A stretch of 6,058 bases of DNA from Clostridia bacterium (GCA_900767495.1 CAAFZH010000001.1:1-6058), one strand, 5' to 3'. Counted from the first letter of the stretch, positions 1 to 6,058 are shown. The notes: a model not told the origin generated them from the letters alone. Translations and numbers: made by a program.

Positions 1-33
1 ACACTCTTTCCCTACACGACGCTCTTCCGATCT
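1..33 (+). other. Illumina TruSeq adapter (non-biological)
   Basis: These 33 bases match the Illumina TruSeq universal/Read 1 adapter (begins ACACTCTTTCCC, ends CTCTTCCGATCT). They are library sequence, not genome. The minus-strand frame of the neighbouring lipoprotein stays open through the adapter and would gain the artefactual tail RSEERRVGKEC, a known contaminant peptide in protein databases. Genomic sequence begins at 34. Confidence 0.98.
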
Positions 34-165
34 CGCCGTAAAGTTTATATAATTTTTGTTTTCTTTAAATTCGGGTACGGTGTAAGAAGATTTTTTACAA
101 CCGCCGACGATAGTCGCGCTTGCGGTAATTAAGCAGGCAAGAGTTAAAGATAAGGCTTTTTTCAT
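34..165 (-). CDS. Lipoprotein, 3'-truncated (first 44 residues only)
   Basis: The ATG at 165-163 opens a frame that runs into the adapter, so only 44 codons are genomic. The protein starts MKKALSLTLACLITASAT, a Lys-Lys n-region and hydrophobic core. A lipobox I-V-G-G-C follows with the lipidated Cys at residue 23, then K-K-S-S-Y-T-V-P-E-F, a short linker that would lead into an extracellular domain. This is the usual N-terminus of a membrane-anchored lipoprotein processed by signal peptidase II. The start is supported by a near-perfect Shine-Dalgarno (GGCGGTGAT, 5-nt spacer) and by a 4-nt ATGA overlap with the preceding gene. Because it follows two sugar permeases, it could be the missing CUT1 solute-binding protein. 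The residues after the Cys do not identify it, and a lipid-anchored glycan-active enzyme or another surface protein is equally possible. Existence of the gene is well supported; its function is unknown. Confidence 0.85.
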
Positions 166-2444
166 TGCTTATCACCGCCGTTTTTATTTTTAATCGCTAC
201 CGCAATAGCCGCCGCCGCGAACAACGCCGCGGAAGTCGCGCCGATGCCGCCCTTGCAGCCGCTCTTTTTATTGAGGTTTTTCTCGTCCTCGTAATTAACG
301 TCTACCGCGCCGCGGTCGTAAATAATTTCGGTTTCCTTTTCGATTACTTTTTCGGGCGTTTCATTATCCGCGCAGACGTACACGGAAGAGGTGTTTGCCA
401 TAGAGAAATCGTCTATCGAACAGTAAGTGAACCCGGGGCAGGAAAGTCCGATATAACCCGAAGTGTTTACGCCGCTTACCGAATAATATTTGGTATATTC
501 CGCCTCGCTCGCCTTTTTGAGGTAGAACGAAAGCGTGCCTTTTTCCGCAACGAACCTTACGCATACCGCGTCGCCCGCTTTTATGGAATTTTGCGTTATA
601 TTGTTGCCGTCGTATTGTATCGCCTTGAAAAGCGACGCGGGAATTTTGGCGTACTCGGTTACGGTAAGTCTTTTACCGTCGAGTTTTTCGGGCGCGTAAA
701 AACCGTAAGTATCGCCGCCGGGCGCAATATTAAACCTGAAATTTGCATAAGTTTCCGCGGAATACCAAGTCGCGCTAGTGTTTTTCAACGCGTTTTTGGT
801 GCGGCGTATCTGCAAGCCGAGCCATCCGTTTTTGGTTTTAAGTTTATCGTCCGTATCGGGCGTGCCGACGTAAATATCGCACAATTTATAATCGAGAATA
901 AAGTCGTCGTATTGATGAGCCGAACCGAAGAACGATCTTTCGGAAAGCCCCTGATATACGAGTTTACCGTTTTCTACCAGCATTTTGCCCGCGTCGCCCG
1001 CGTAAGCGTAGAAATCCTCGTAACCCTCGTTGCCGAAAAAGTCGTTGGAGAAGTTATGCGTTACGGATTTTGTTACGGGTACGAAATACTCGGTGTTGTT
1101 TACGAGTACGTTATCAAGTTGAATAACGCCCGAATTATCGCTCGTCGCAACGAAACCGAAATAGCCGTTAAAATCGTTTATCAGATCGAAATCGCCGCTT
1201 AACTTTTCGCCGTTTTCGGTTACGGTAAGCGCGCCGTTTTTGTTGACGGAAAGAGTTATGTTTTTATCTTTGCCCGCCTCGCCTTTAAACTCGACCGTAT
1301 TTGCCGCGGAAAGATTTTCCTTGCCGTTTTCGCCGTATTTGACGAGTTTTCCGCCGTTTTTGTTCATTATAAAAGCGTAACTGCCTTTGAGCGGGTCGGA
1401 ATCTCTGTCTTTAAGACCTAAAAAGAAGGCTATTTCGTCGGTATCAGGCGCGGAGGCGGCAAAATTGACGATAAAACTTGCGTTGACCGATTCCAAATCG
1501 GTGATAATGCTCTCGTCGTTTTTGAGCGCGGTTGCGGAAACCATTCTGTCGCCCGTCTTTGCCGAAGTTATTTCGAGTTTGTTGTTATCGTATAAATTAT
1601 AACCGTCGGTTGCGCCGCGTTTGTACTTTTTAAAGTTTTCGTTTAAAATAGCGGAAGTAAAGGTTTCGCAAATATCGACGTCCTCGCCGTCGGAGTTCTT
1701 GCCAACCACGCGGAAATCGTCTATATAAGGCGTACCGTCGCCCATACCGACTAAAACGAACGCGTTTTTAAACGACCTGCCCTCTACTCCCCACTCTACG
1801 GGGATATGATTTTCGGAATAATCGTCGCCGCGTAAGGCAAGGTAAATCTTTGCTTTTTCGTCGCTTTCGGGTACTATTTTCACTTTAAGCCACTCGCCTG
1901 CGACGTCGTTTGCGGGCAAGCCGAGTATATCGGCGTAAGATTTGGTATTTCTTGCAAGCGTGCCGCTTTGTATCTGTCTTATTTGTGCAATGCTCGCTTT
2001 GGTAAGCATAAACGGGTTTTGACTAGGATAAACGAAATTTTCCCACAAAGGAGTAATGAAAGTTTCAAAATTATCGGTCGCGGCAAAGTTTATGGTAAGC
2101 CAGCCGTTTTTATCTTCGCTATCGAGTTTATAAGCAAGTTCCACGAAAGAAATATCGCTTATTCTTTCCGCCGTACCGAGCCATATCTTGGTGGCGTTGG
2201 CGGTTTTGTCGATATGCACGCAAGTGTTTTGCGCGCCTGCCTGTTTTATAGACGGATTTTTCGCGTCCGAAGTTGTTACCGTCCATTTTTTATCGTCGTA
2301 AGAATTTTCGTACTTTACGTCGTTAAAACTATCCTCTACGGCAATGGTCGTGGTACTGCTCGCGTTTGCGGCGATATTAACGCCGCTGCAAGCGGTTACC
2401 GCAATAGCCGCGGTTAAAGCCAGAAACTTGTTGAATTTTTTCAT
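162..2444 (-). CDS. Large surface-anchored protein with three jelly-roll-like modules
   Basis: This 760-residue exported protein begins MKKFNKFLALTAAIAVTACS. Cleavage could follow A26-N27-A28 (signal peptidase I) or precede C19 in the lipobox-like V-T-A-C. The body appears to hold three beta-rich modules, at about residues 36-250, 262-450 and 460-685. Each opens with a short 'xxxF' strand (DSF, ENF, HNF) and closes with a strand of I/L-D-D/N-F/V type (IDDFRVV at 241, LDNVLV at 443, IDDFSM at 677). This is typical of concanavalin-like/LamG/DUF1080-like domains. Modules 1 and 3 share a K-N-G-W-L motif (112-116 and 538-542). A Glu/Asp-rich linker follows (692-725), then S-G-C-K-G-G, a hydrophobic helix (about 735-751) and the basic tail KNKNGGDKQ, which together form a C-terminal wall or membrane anchor. 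I see no GH16-type ExDxxE or other catalytic signature, so glycan binding or capture is inferred. An AGGAGG ribosome binding site lies upstream. It follows the permease gene by 23 bp and overlaps the next lipoprotein by 4 nt. Confidence 0.85.
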   Translation of the reverse strand: MKKFNKFLALTAAIAVTACSGVNIAANASSTTTIAVEDSFNDVKYENSYDDKKWTVTTSDAKNPSIKQAGAQNTCVHIDKTANATKIWLGTAERISDISFVELAYKLDSEDKNGWLTINFAATDNFETFITPLWENFVYPSQNPFMLTKASIAQIRQIQSGTLARNTKSYADILGLPANDVAGEWLKVKIVPESDEKAKIYLALRGDDYSENHIPVEWGVEGRSFKNAFVLVGMGDGTPYIDDFRVVGKNSDGEDVDICETFTSAILNENFKKYKRGATDGYNLYDNNKLEITSAKTGDRMVSATALKNDESIITDLESVNASFIVNFAASAPDTDEIAFFLGLKDRDSDPLKGSYAFIMNKNGGKLVKYGENGKENLSAANTVEFKGEAGKDKNITLSVNKNGALTVTENGEKLSGDFDLINDFNGYFGFVATSDNSGVIQLDNVLVNNTEYFVPVTKSVTHNFSNDFFGNEGYEDFYAYAGDAGKMLVENGKLVYQGLSERSFFGSAHQYDDFILDYKLCDIYVGTPDTDDKLKTKNGWLGLQIRRTKNALKNTSATWYSAETYANFRFNIAPGGDTYGFYAPEKLDGKRLTVTEYAKIPASLFKAIQYDGNNITQNSIKAGDAVCVRFVAEKGTLSFYLKKASEAEYTKYYSVSGVNTSGYIGLSCPGFTYCSIDDFSMANTSSVYVCADNETPEKVIEKETEIIYDRGAVDVNYEDEKNLNKKSGCKGGIGATSAALFAAAAIAVAIKNKNGGDKQ
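165..266 (-). other. C-terminal anchor/sorting-like signal of the surface protein
   Basis: Residues 727-760 of the 760-residue protein have three parts: a Cys/Gly-rich motif (K-S-G-C-K-G-G-I-G), an Ala-rich hydrophobic helix (S738 to about I751) and a Lys/Asn/Gly tail (KNKNGGDKQ). There is no LPXTG. The layout resembles the C-terminal signals that recur on clostridial extracellular proteins and, in other phyla, the CTERM signals removed by dedicated sorting proteases. It would at least act as a membrane anchor. Processing at the Cys-Gly motif is speculation. Confidence 0.6.
171..179 (-). promoter_or_regulatory. Ribosome binding site of the truncated lipoprotein
   Basis: On the minus strand this reads GGCGGTGAT, one mismatch from GGAGGTGAT (the extended complement of the 16S rRNA 3' end), and is 5 nt from the ATG. 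It lies inside the last codons (N-G-G-D) of the preceding gene and decides the start at 165. Confidence 0.75.
390..2339 (-). repeat. Three tandem jelly-roll-like protein modules
   Basis: Approximate module limits within the 760-residue protein are 2339-1695 (module 1), 1661-1095 (module 2) and 1067-390 (module 3). They are not near-identical DNA repeats. The similarity is in the protein pattern: an opening F-containing strand, alternating hydrophobic strands, and a closing I-D-D-F/L-D-N-V strand. Modules 1 and 3 also share K-N-G-W-L-x-h-x-h and a long middle insertion, so they look like the closer pair. Module 2 is shorter and contains the NKNGGKL and NKNGALT turn motifs. Boundaries are judged by eye. 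Confidence 0.55.
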
Positions 2445-2455
2445 AAAATCGTTTT

Positions 2456-2461
2456 CCTCCT
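2456..2461 (-). promoter_or_regulatory. Ribosome binding site of the surface protein
   Basis: The minus strand reads AGGAGG, 11 nt from the ATG at 2444. It lies in the only true intergenic gap of the window (2445-2467). The gap is too short for a promoter or hairpin terminator, so the gene is very likely co-transcribed with the permeases. The rather long spacer is worth noting. Confidence 0.75.
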
Positions 2462-2467
2462 GAAATT

Positions 2468-3397
2468 TTAAAAACCGAATTCGTCGGAAAGTTTATCTAT
2501 TCCTTTACGCATTAAAATGAGTATTGGCGTTGCGACTACCGCAAAACACCAACCTATGCAGGTTGCCCATTCGGGGTTCGCGCTGCTGCCCTTTATCTGA
2601 CTGTTTATGATATACGCTATCGTGATAGACGAGTTATCAGGTCCGCCTCCCGTGAGCATTTGCACCTGAATAAACAGCGAGAATATAACGCTTACGCAAC
2701 CGAGCAAAGATACGGCTATCGTGGGCCACATCATAGGCACTATGAGCAGGAAAAGTTCCTGCCGCATATTTACGCCCTCTAACCTGCCGTATTCTATTAC
2801 GTCGGTGGAGACGTTAGCCATTGCTCCGCCGTAAATAAGTATGTTGTACCCCACGCCGACCCATAGGCAATAGAACATTACGAGCGAATACGCGTACCGT
2901 TTATCGTTAAACCAAATAGGTATGTTTTTATCGGGTACGCCGAGGAGTTGTAAAAGTTTGTTGATAGGTCCGAGTTCGCTGTCGAACATATATTTATACA
3001 CCATAGTGTAAACGACTATTGAGATGATAGACGGAATAAAGAAAACTATTCTGAACACCTTTCCGCCGGGGACTTTTTTATAGAAAAAGTACGCGAATAC
3101 GAGCGACAATACGAGCAGTAACAAGTTATTACCGCCCGCCCAAAGCGAGTTTAATATAGCGCGCCTGAAGTTGTCAAAATGAGTGAGTTCGTAGAAAAAC
3201 CGCTTATAGTTTACGAGCGACCATTCGATTTTGCCCGTTCCGTAATTGACGTTCTGAAAGGACATAAAAAACGAATTGATATTTACGTAAATAAAGAACA
3301 CTACGAATTGCAGTATAGGTAGCGCCAGCATAGACCAGACGAAAATAAGTCGTTTGGTTTTTAAACTTAATTGTTTTTTACCGGTAACCAAGTTCAT
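2468..3397 (-). CDS. ABC sugar transporter permease, MalF/UgpA/LplB type (CUT1)
   Basis: This 309-residue inner-membrane subunit belongs to a binding-protein-dependent carbohydrate importer. It has a short basic N-terminus and about six hydrophobic segments (roughly residues 17-40, 85-106, 115-137, 170-193, 222-245 and 280-297). The cytoplasmic EAA loop that docks on the ATPase is visible as E202-Y-G-R-L-E207-G208-V-N, with the conserved Pro at 221 (LLIVP). The Glu-Gly replaces the usual Asp-Gly. The L-T-G-G-G-P motif at 248-253 is a hallmark of the UgpA/MalF-type half. Length is normal for the family. Its ATG overlaps the stop of the partner permease by one base (TGATG), so translation is probably coupled and the two should form the heterodimeric channel. 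The substrate cannot be read from the sequence; the adjacent GH78 gene suggests a rhamnose-containing oligosaccharide. The ATPase and a recognisable binding protein are absent from the window. Confidence 0.93.
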   Translation of the reverse strand: MNLVTGKKQLSLKTKRLIFVWSMLALPILQFVVFFIYVNINSFFMSFQNVNYGTGKIEWSLVNYKRFFYELTHFDNFRRAILNSLWAGGNNLLLLVLSLVFAYFFYKKVPGGKVFRIVFFIPSIISIVVYTMVYKYMFDSELGPINKLLQLLGVPDKNIPIWFNDKRYAYSLVMFYCLWVGVGYNILIYGGAMANVSTDVIEYGRLEGVNMRQELFLLIVPMMWPTIAVSLLGCVSVIFSLFIQVQMLTGGGPDNSSITIAYIINSQIKGSSANPEWATCIGWCFAVVATPILILMRKGIDKLSDEFGF

Positions 3398-4308
3398 CAG
3401 CCCTTTAAACCTCCGCCTATCGTGTTACGCATAAGTTGTTTTGAGAATATCGCGTAAAAAATGAGAATGGGAACGATAGAAACTATCATCGCGGCAAACA
3501 GTTGCGCGTATGCGCCCGTGTTTGTCGCTTCCGCGGACAGGGTATTCAAACCAACCGCAAGCGTGGGATGGCTCTCGTAAAACAAGTACGCCATCCAGAA
3601 TTCGTTCCAGTTGCCGAGAAATTTCATTATGGCGAAAGTCGTAATGCCGTTTTTGGCAAGGGGAATCATTATCTGAAAGAATATTCTTAAATCGCTTGCG
3701 CCGTCCAACATCGCGCTTTCGGCGTATTCCCACGGGATAGCCTTAAAATAACTGTGCATATACAGGAAATATCCGCCAAACGCACTACATTCGAGCAAAA
3801 TCATACCAACGTAAGTGTCGATAAGGTGCAGGTTGGACATCATTCTGTAAGACGCGGGCATTGCCGCAGTCGTGGGAATCATTCCGCAGACTAAAACGGC
3901 GGTGTATATAAAGGCGTTACCCTTAAACTTATACTTTGCGAGAATATACGCCGCGACGCATATCATAAGCATAGAAAAGAAGGTCGTACCCACGGTAAGC
4001 GTTACGGAGTTATAAAACATTTCGCCCATATTGAATTCGGTGAAAACAGTTTTATAATTCTCTATAAGCCAACCGCCGTTTTCCTTTTCAGGCAGTCCGA
4101 AAGGATCTATCATAAGATAGTAGTTATCCTTAAACGAATTTATGAAAAGGTAGTAAAACGGGTAAACGAGCGTGAAAGAATAGATTACGAATATAGCGCA
4201 AACTATCCACATTGCCGTCTTTTGTCCCGCCGACCTTACTTCGCCCTCCTTTGAAGGTTTAAGTTTTCGCCTTATAGCCTTGCTTTCGACTTGTATTCCG
4301 GCGTTCAT
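3397..4308 (-). CDS. ABC sugar transporter permease, MalG/UgpE/LplC type (CUT1)
   Basis: This 303-residue inner-membrane permease is the second half of the carbohydrate importer. A basic cytoplasmic N-terminus of about 30 residues is followed by about six hydrophobic segments (roughly 31-57, 100-124, 132-151, 165-187, 218-242 and 266-289). The EAA loop is well preserved: E197-S-A-M-L-D202-G203-A204, ending at Pro216 (FFQIMIP). It contacts the ATPase. The N-W-N-E-F-W motif at 233-238 and the C-terminus ending G-G-G-L-K-G are characteristic of the MalG/UgpE half. The start has a strong AGGAGG site 6 nt upstream. The gene overlaps the GH78 gene by 4 nt (ATGA) and the other permease by 1 nt. In most loci of this family the UgpA/LplB-type gene comes first; here the order is reversed. 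Substrate is unassigned, with a plant- or host-glycan oligosaccharide inferred from context. Confidence 0.93.
   Translation of the reverse strand: MNAGIQVESKAIRRKLKPSKEGEVRSAGQKTAMWIVCAIFVIYSFTLVYPFYYLFINSFKDNYYLMIDPFGLPEKENGGWLIENYKTVFTEFNMGEMFYNSVTLTVGTTFFSMLMICVAAYILAKYKFKGNAFIYTAVLVCGMIPTTAAMPASYRMMSNLHLIDTYVGMILLECSAFGGYFLYMHSYFKAIPWEYAESAMLDGASDLRIFFQIMIPLAKNGITTFAIMKFLGNWNEFWMAYLFYESHPTLAVGLNTLSAEATNTGAYAQLFAAMIVSIVPILIFYAIFSKQLMRNTIGGGLKG
3410..3414 (-). promoter_or_regulatory. Ribosome binding site of the UgpA-type permease
   Basis: The minus strand reads GGAGG inside the Gly codons (G-G-G-L-K-G) that end the upstream permease, 12 nt before the ATG at 3397. That spacing is long. A second purine run (AAAGGG, 3401-3406) sits only 3 nt from the start. 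Initiation probably relies on coupling through the TGATG overlap as well. Confidence 0.55.
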
Positions 4309-6027
4309 ATTTTTCCTCCTCGTATAATTTCGTAACCGTCGGGAACGCTTATTTCCACGGCAGCGTTATCGTTTACAATAGTTATTTTCTCGCCGTTTTC
4401 GCAAGGCAGTACCACTCTTGCGGAAATTTTGAGCGGATCGCATACGGTCAACTTTTTGTTTGCATAATCGAGGTCGACTATACCCAAAACGGCGTAAACC
4501 GCGTACTTTGCGAATATCGCCGCAAAGCCGTGATCTTTACTCGACGGACCGGAGAACAGTTCCCATAAAGTACCCGTTTCTTCCGCCATAGGATAAAACT
4601 TTTCTATACACTCGTCTATAAGGCGTTCGTTTTCGCCCTCTCGCGAAAGTACGCCGAGGCGCAACACGTAGCCGATAAATATGTTTGACGGATATAAGTC
4701 GTATTCCTTAAACCTATCGAGCGACGAGGCATAAAATTCCGAATTTTCGGTTTTCGTTATTACCCCGAAAAACGCCGCGTAATACTGGCAGGTTTCGCTC
4801 GCCTCTTTTTGCACTACGAGTTTACTGTTTTCGCGCAAGGCGTGATCGCGGAAATATTTGCCGTTAAAGGAAAGTTCCGTAATCGCGCGCTTTACCTTTT
4901 CCGCCTTTTCGCTTAAAGCCTTATCGCCGAGGATTACGCACGCGGCGTACAACGCGCCGCAGTAAAGCATATTAGTGGGAAAGTTTACGCCGCTTATGAG
5001 TTCGCCGGCTTTGCTCCACTCCACGAAAACCCACCCGTCAAGATTTTCAAGCAAGCCGTACTCGTTTTCGTACCCCTTAAAATACTCGATAATCGCTTTT
5101 ACGCGCGACTTTCGCTTTTCGCTTGCCGCAACGCCGCTACGCTTTATCTCGTCTACGGTTTCGACTATAAACCACAATATCCAGTTAGGAATAAAGTCTT
5201 TATCGTGCCTTACGACGGACGGATAACACATAGGCAATACGCCGTCGCTTTTAAATATATCGCCTTTGAATAAATCGTAATTTTCCAAAAAGTTTTTCTC
5301 GACGGTATTTTTGCCCGTGAAAAACTTTTCCGCAATAGCCGAAAAATATCCGTCGCAAAGCCAACCTGCCCGCTCACGCGAGGGACAGTCGGTCAAAACG
5401 TCGTAATAATTATGTTTTGCGTTTCGGCGCGCCGCCTCCACCAACTTTTCCAACTTTTCGTTTTCGCTCGCGAACGCTAAACCGTCCGTTTCGGGGTTCT
5501 CTATACAAATCACCGTAAAATCGGTTATTTCTGCGTCGCCTTTAATTACAAAGGTAACGAATTTAGCCGAGTAAACCTCCGACGAATAGCAAACCGCATC
5601 GCCGCTTACGCCCTGCCACTTTAATCCGTGCGTTATGCTTTCGCGTTTAAACGAAACGAAACCGTCGGTTAAGCAATCGTCGTAGATAAGCCATATATCG
5701 GAGGGATTTTGCGCCTTTACCGTAAAATTGAATTTTCCGCACTCAACGGCGGCAAACGCGAAAGTTATATAGCGGTATCCGGACTTTTCCGTCTTACGCG
5801 TAAAATCGAATTTAGCAAGTTCGCGGCTCAAAGCCACGGCGCACTCGTCGCGCCGGGGCGAGCCTTTAAGCCTGCCTTCGTCCAGCGCAATAGTAATTCC
5901 GCCGTTCCATACGCCTTTCTCATCGTAAAAAACGAAACCTTTATCGTATTCGCGCGCAGATACCCGCGCGTTAAGCGAGTAAGCCACGTTTCGCGGTAAA
6001 ATTTTGGGCGTAGGCACTACTTTTACG
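4305..6027 (-). CDS. GH78 alpha-L-rhamnosidase-like enzyme, 5'-truncated
   Basis: This is the C-terminal portion of a GH78-type (six-hairpin barrel) glycosidase, which typically hydrolyses terminal alpha-L-rhamnose. Counting residue 1 at a GTG at 6017, the hallmark D210-C-P-S-R-E215-R-A-G-W-L-C-D222 aligns in spacing with the D567/E572/D579 set of Bacillus GL1 RhaB. T-L-W-E486 supplies the second catalytic Glu (counterpart of E841) and H496-G follows. Residues 1-180 look like the end of the beta-sandwich region, about 185-510 the (alpha/alpha)6 barrel, and about 515-570 the small C-terminal beta domain. GH78 proteins usually exceed 700 residues, so N-terminal domains are missing. The frame stays open above 6017 (V-K-V, then adapter), so the GTG is not the true start. 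Whether the enzyme is exported cannot be told without the N-terminus. The stop overlaps the next ATG (ATGA). The rhamnosidase call is by family; some GH78-like proteins may act on other deoxy- or uronic sugars. Confidence 0.88.
4315..4320 (-). promoter_or_regulatory. Ribosome binding site of the UgpE-type permease
   Basis: The minus strand reads AGGAGG, 6 nt from the ATG at 4308. It is encoded by the R-G-G codons near the end of the GH78 gene, giving a canonical site fully inside the upstream coding region. Confidence 0.85.
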
Positions 6028-6058
6028 AGATCGGAAGAGCGTCGTGTAGGGAAAGAGT
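6028..6058 (-). other. Illumina TruSeq adapter, reverse complement (non-biological)
   Basis: The sequence starts AGATCGGAAGAGCGTC and is the exact reverse complement of the adapter at the left end, missing its last two bases. In the GH78 frame it translates to SFPTRRSSDL, another well-known adapter-derived contaminant peptide. Genomic sequence ends at 6027. Confidence 0.98.

Noticed and set aside
165..1202. Plus-strand open frame of 345 codons
   Set aside because: It lies entirely antisense to the exported surface protein, whose signal peptide, domain pattern and ribosome binding site are clear. Its Arg-rich product has no recognisable features and it lacks a convincing ribosome binding site. 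It is a shadow of biased codon use.
162..2444. Surface protein as a GH16-type glucanase or as the ABC solute-binding protein
   Set aside because: No ExDxxE catalytic motif was found, and the three beta-rich modules closing with I-D-D-F-type strands do not look like the two-lobed binding-protein fold.
2445..2467. Internal promoter or terminator between the permease and surface protein genes
   Set aside because: The gap is only 23 bp, is occupied by the AGGAGG site, and contains no stem-loop with a T run on the minus strand.
3425..3733. Minus-strand 102-codon frame inside the UgpE-type permease gene
   Set aside because: It is an out-of-frame shadow of the permease coding sequence, with a basic, low-hydrophobicity product unlike any transporter part.
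6015..6017. GTG as the true start of the GH78 gene
   Set aside because: The frame continues upstream without a stop into the adapter, no ribosome binding site precedes the GTG, and the protein lacks the N-terminal domains normal for the family. The gene is truncated.
1..6058. Terminal inverted repeat of about 31 bp suggesting a transposon or linear replicon
   Set aside because: The repeat is exactly the Illumina adapter in opposite orientations. No transposase or target duplication is present.

Overview
This is a short fragment of bacterial DNA with Illumina TruSeq adapter sequence at both ends (1-33 and, in reverse complement, 6028-6058). Only 34-6027 is biological. Both outermost genes are cut by the adapters.

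The source is most likely a Bacillota/Clostridia-type anaerobe, probably from a gut or similar carbohydrate-rich community. The reasons are AGGAGG-type ribosome binding sites, Lys-rich signal peptides, a LplB/LplC-type CUT1 permease pair, and a surface protein with a Cys-Gly/hydrophobic/Lys C-terminus. Base composition looks moderate (roughly 40-50% GC on the lines I counted), yet the coding sequence is rich in CpG through GCG, TCG, CCG and ACG codons. That suggests an uncultured clostridial lineage, but I cannot place it by eye.

All genes read on the minus strand and form one tightly packed operon, described here in the direction of transcription. (1) 6027-4305: a 5'-truncated GH78 alpha-L-rhamnosidase-like enzyme with a complete catalytic signature. 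(2) 4308-3397: a MalG/UgpE/LplC-type permease. (3) 3397-2468: a MalF/UgpA/LplB-type permease. (4) 2444-162: a 760-residue secreted protein with three apparent jelly-roll (concanavalin-like) modules and a C-terminal anchor. (5) 165-34: the first 44 codons of a lipoprotein, cut by the adapter. Three of the four junctions overlap (ATGA, TGATG, ATGA), and the fourth is a 23-bp gap. I see no promoter, terminator, RNA gene, mobile element or CRISPR array.

The inferred job is glycan capture and use. The surface protein would hold a polysaccharide or glycoside at the cell wall, the two permeases would import oligosaccharides, and the GH78 enzyme would remove rhamnose or a similar terminal sugar. No ATPase is present, as is usual for CUT1 systems that share one MsmK-like ATPase. 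No solute-binding protein can be recognised; it may lie outside the fragment or be the truncated lipoprotein. The most unusual parts are the triple-module surface protein, the permease genes in the reverse of the common order, and Shine-Dalgarno sequences encoded by the Gly-Gly codons that end three consecutive proteins.
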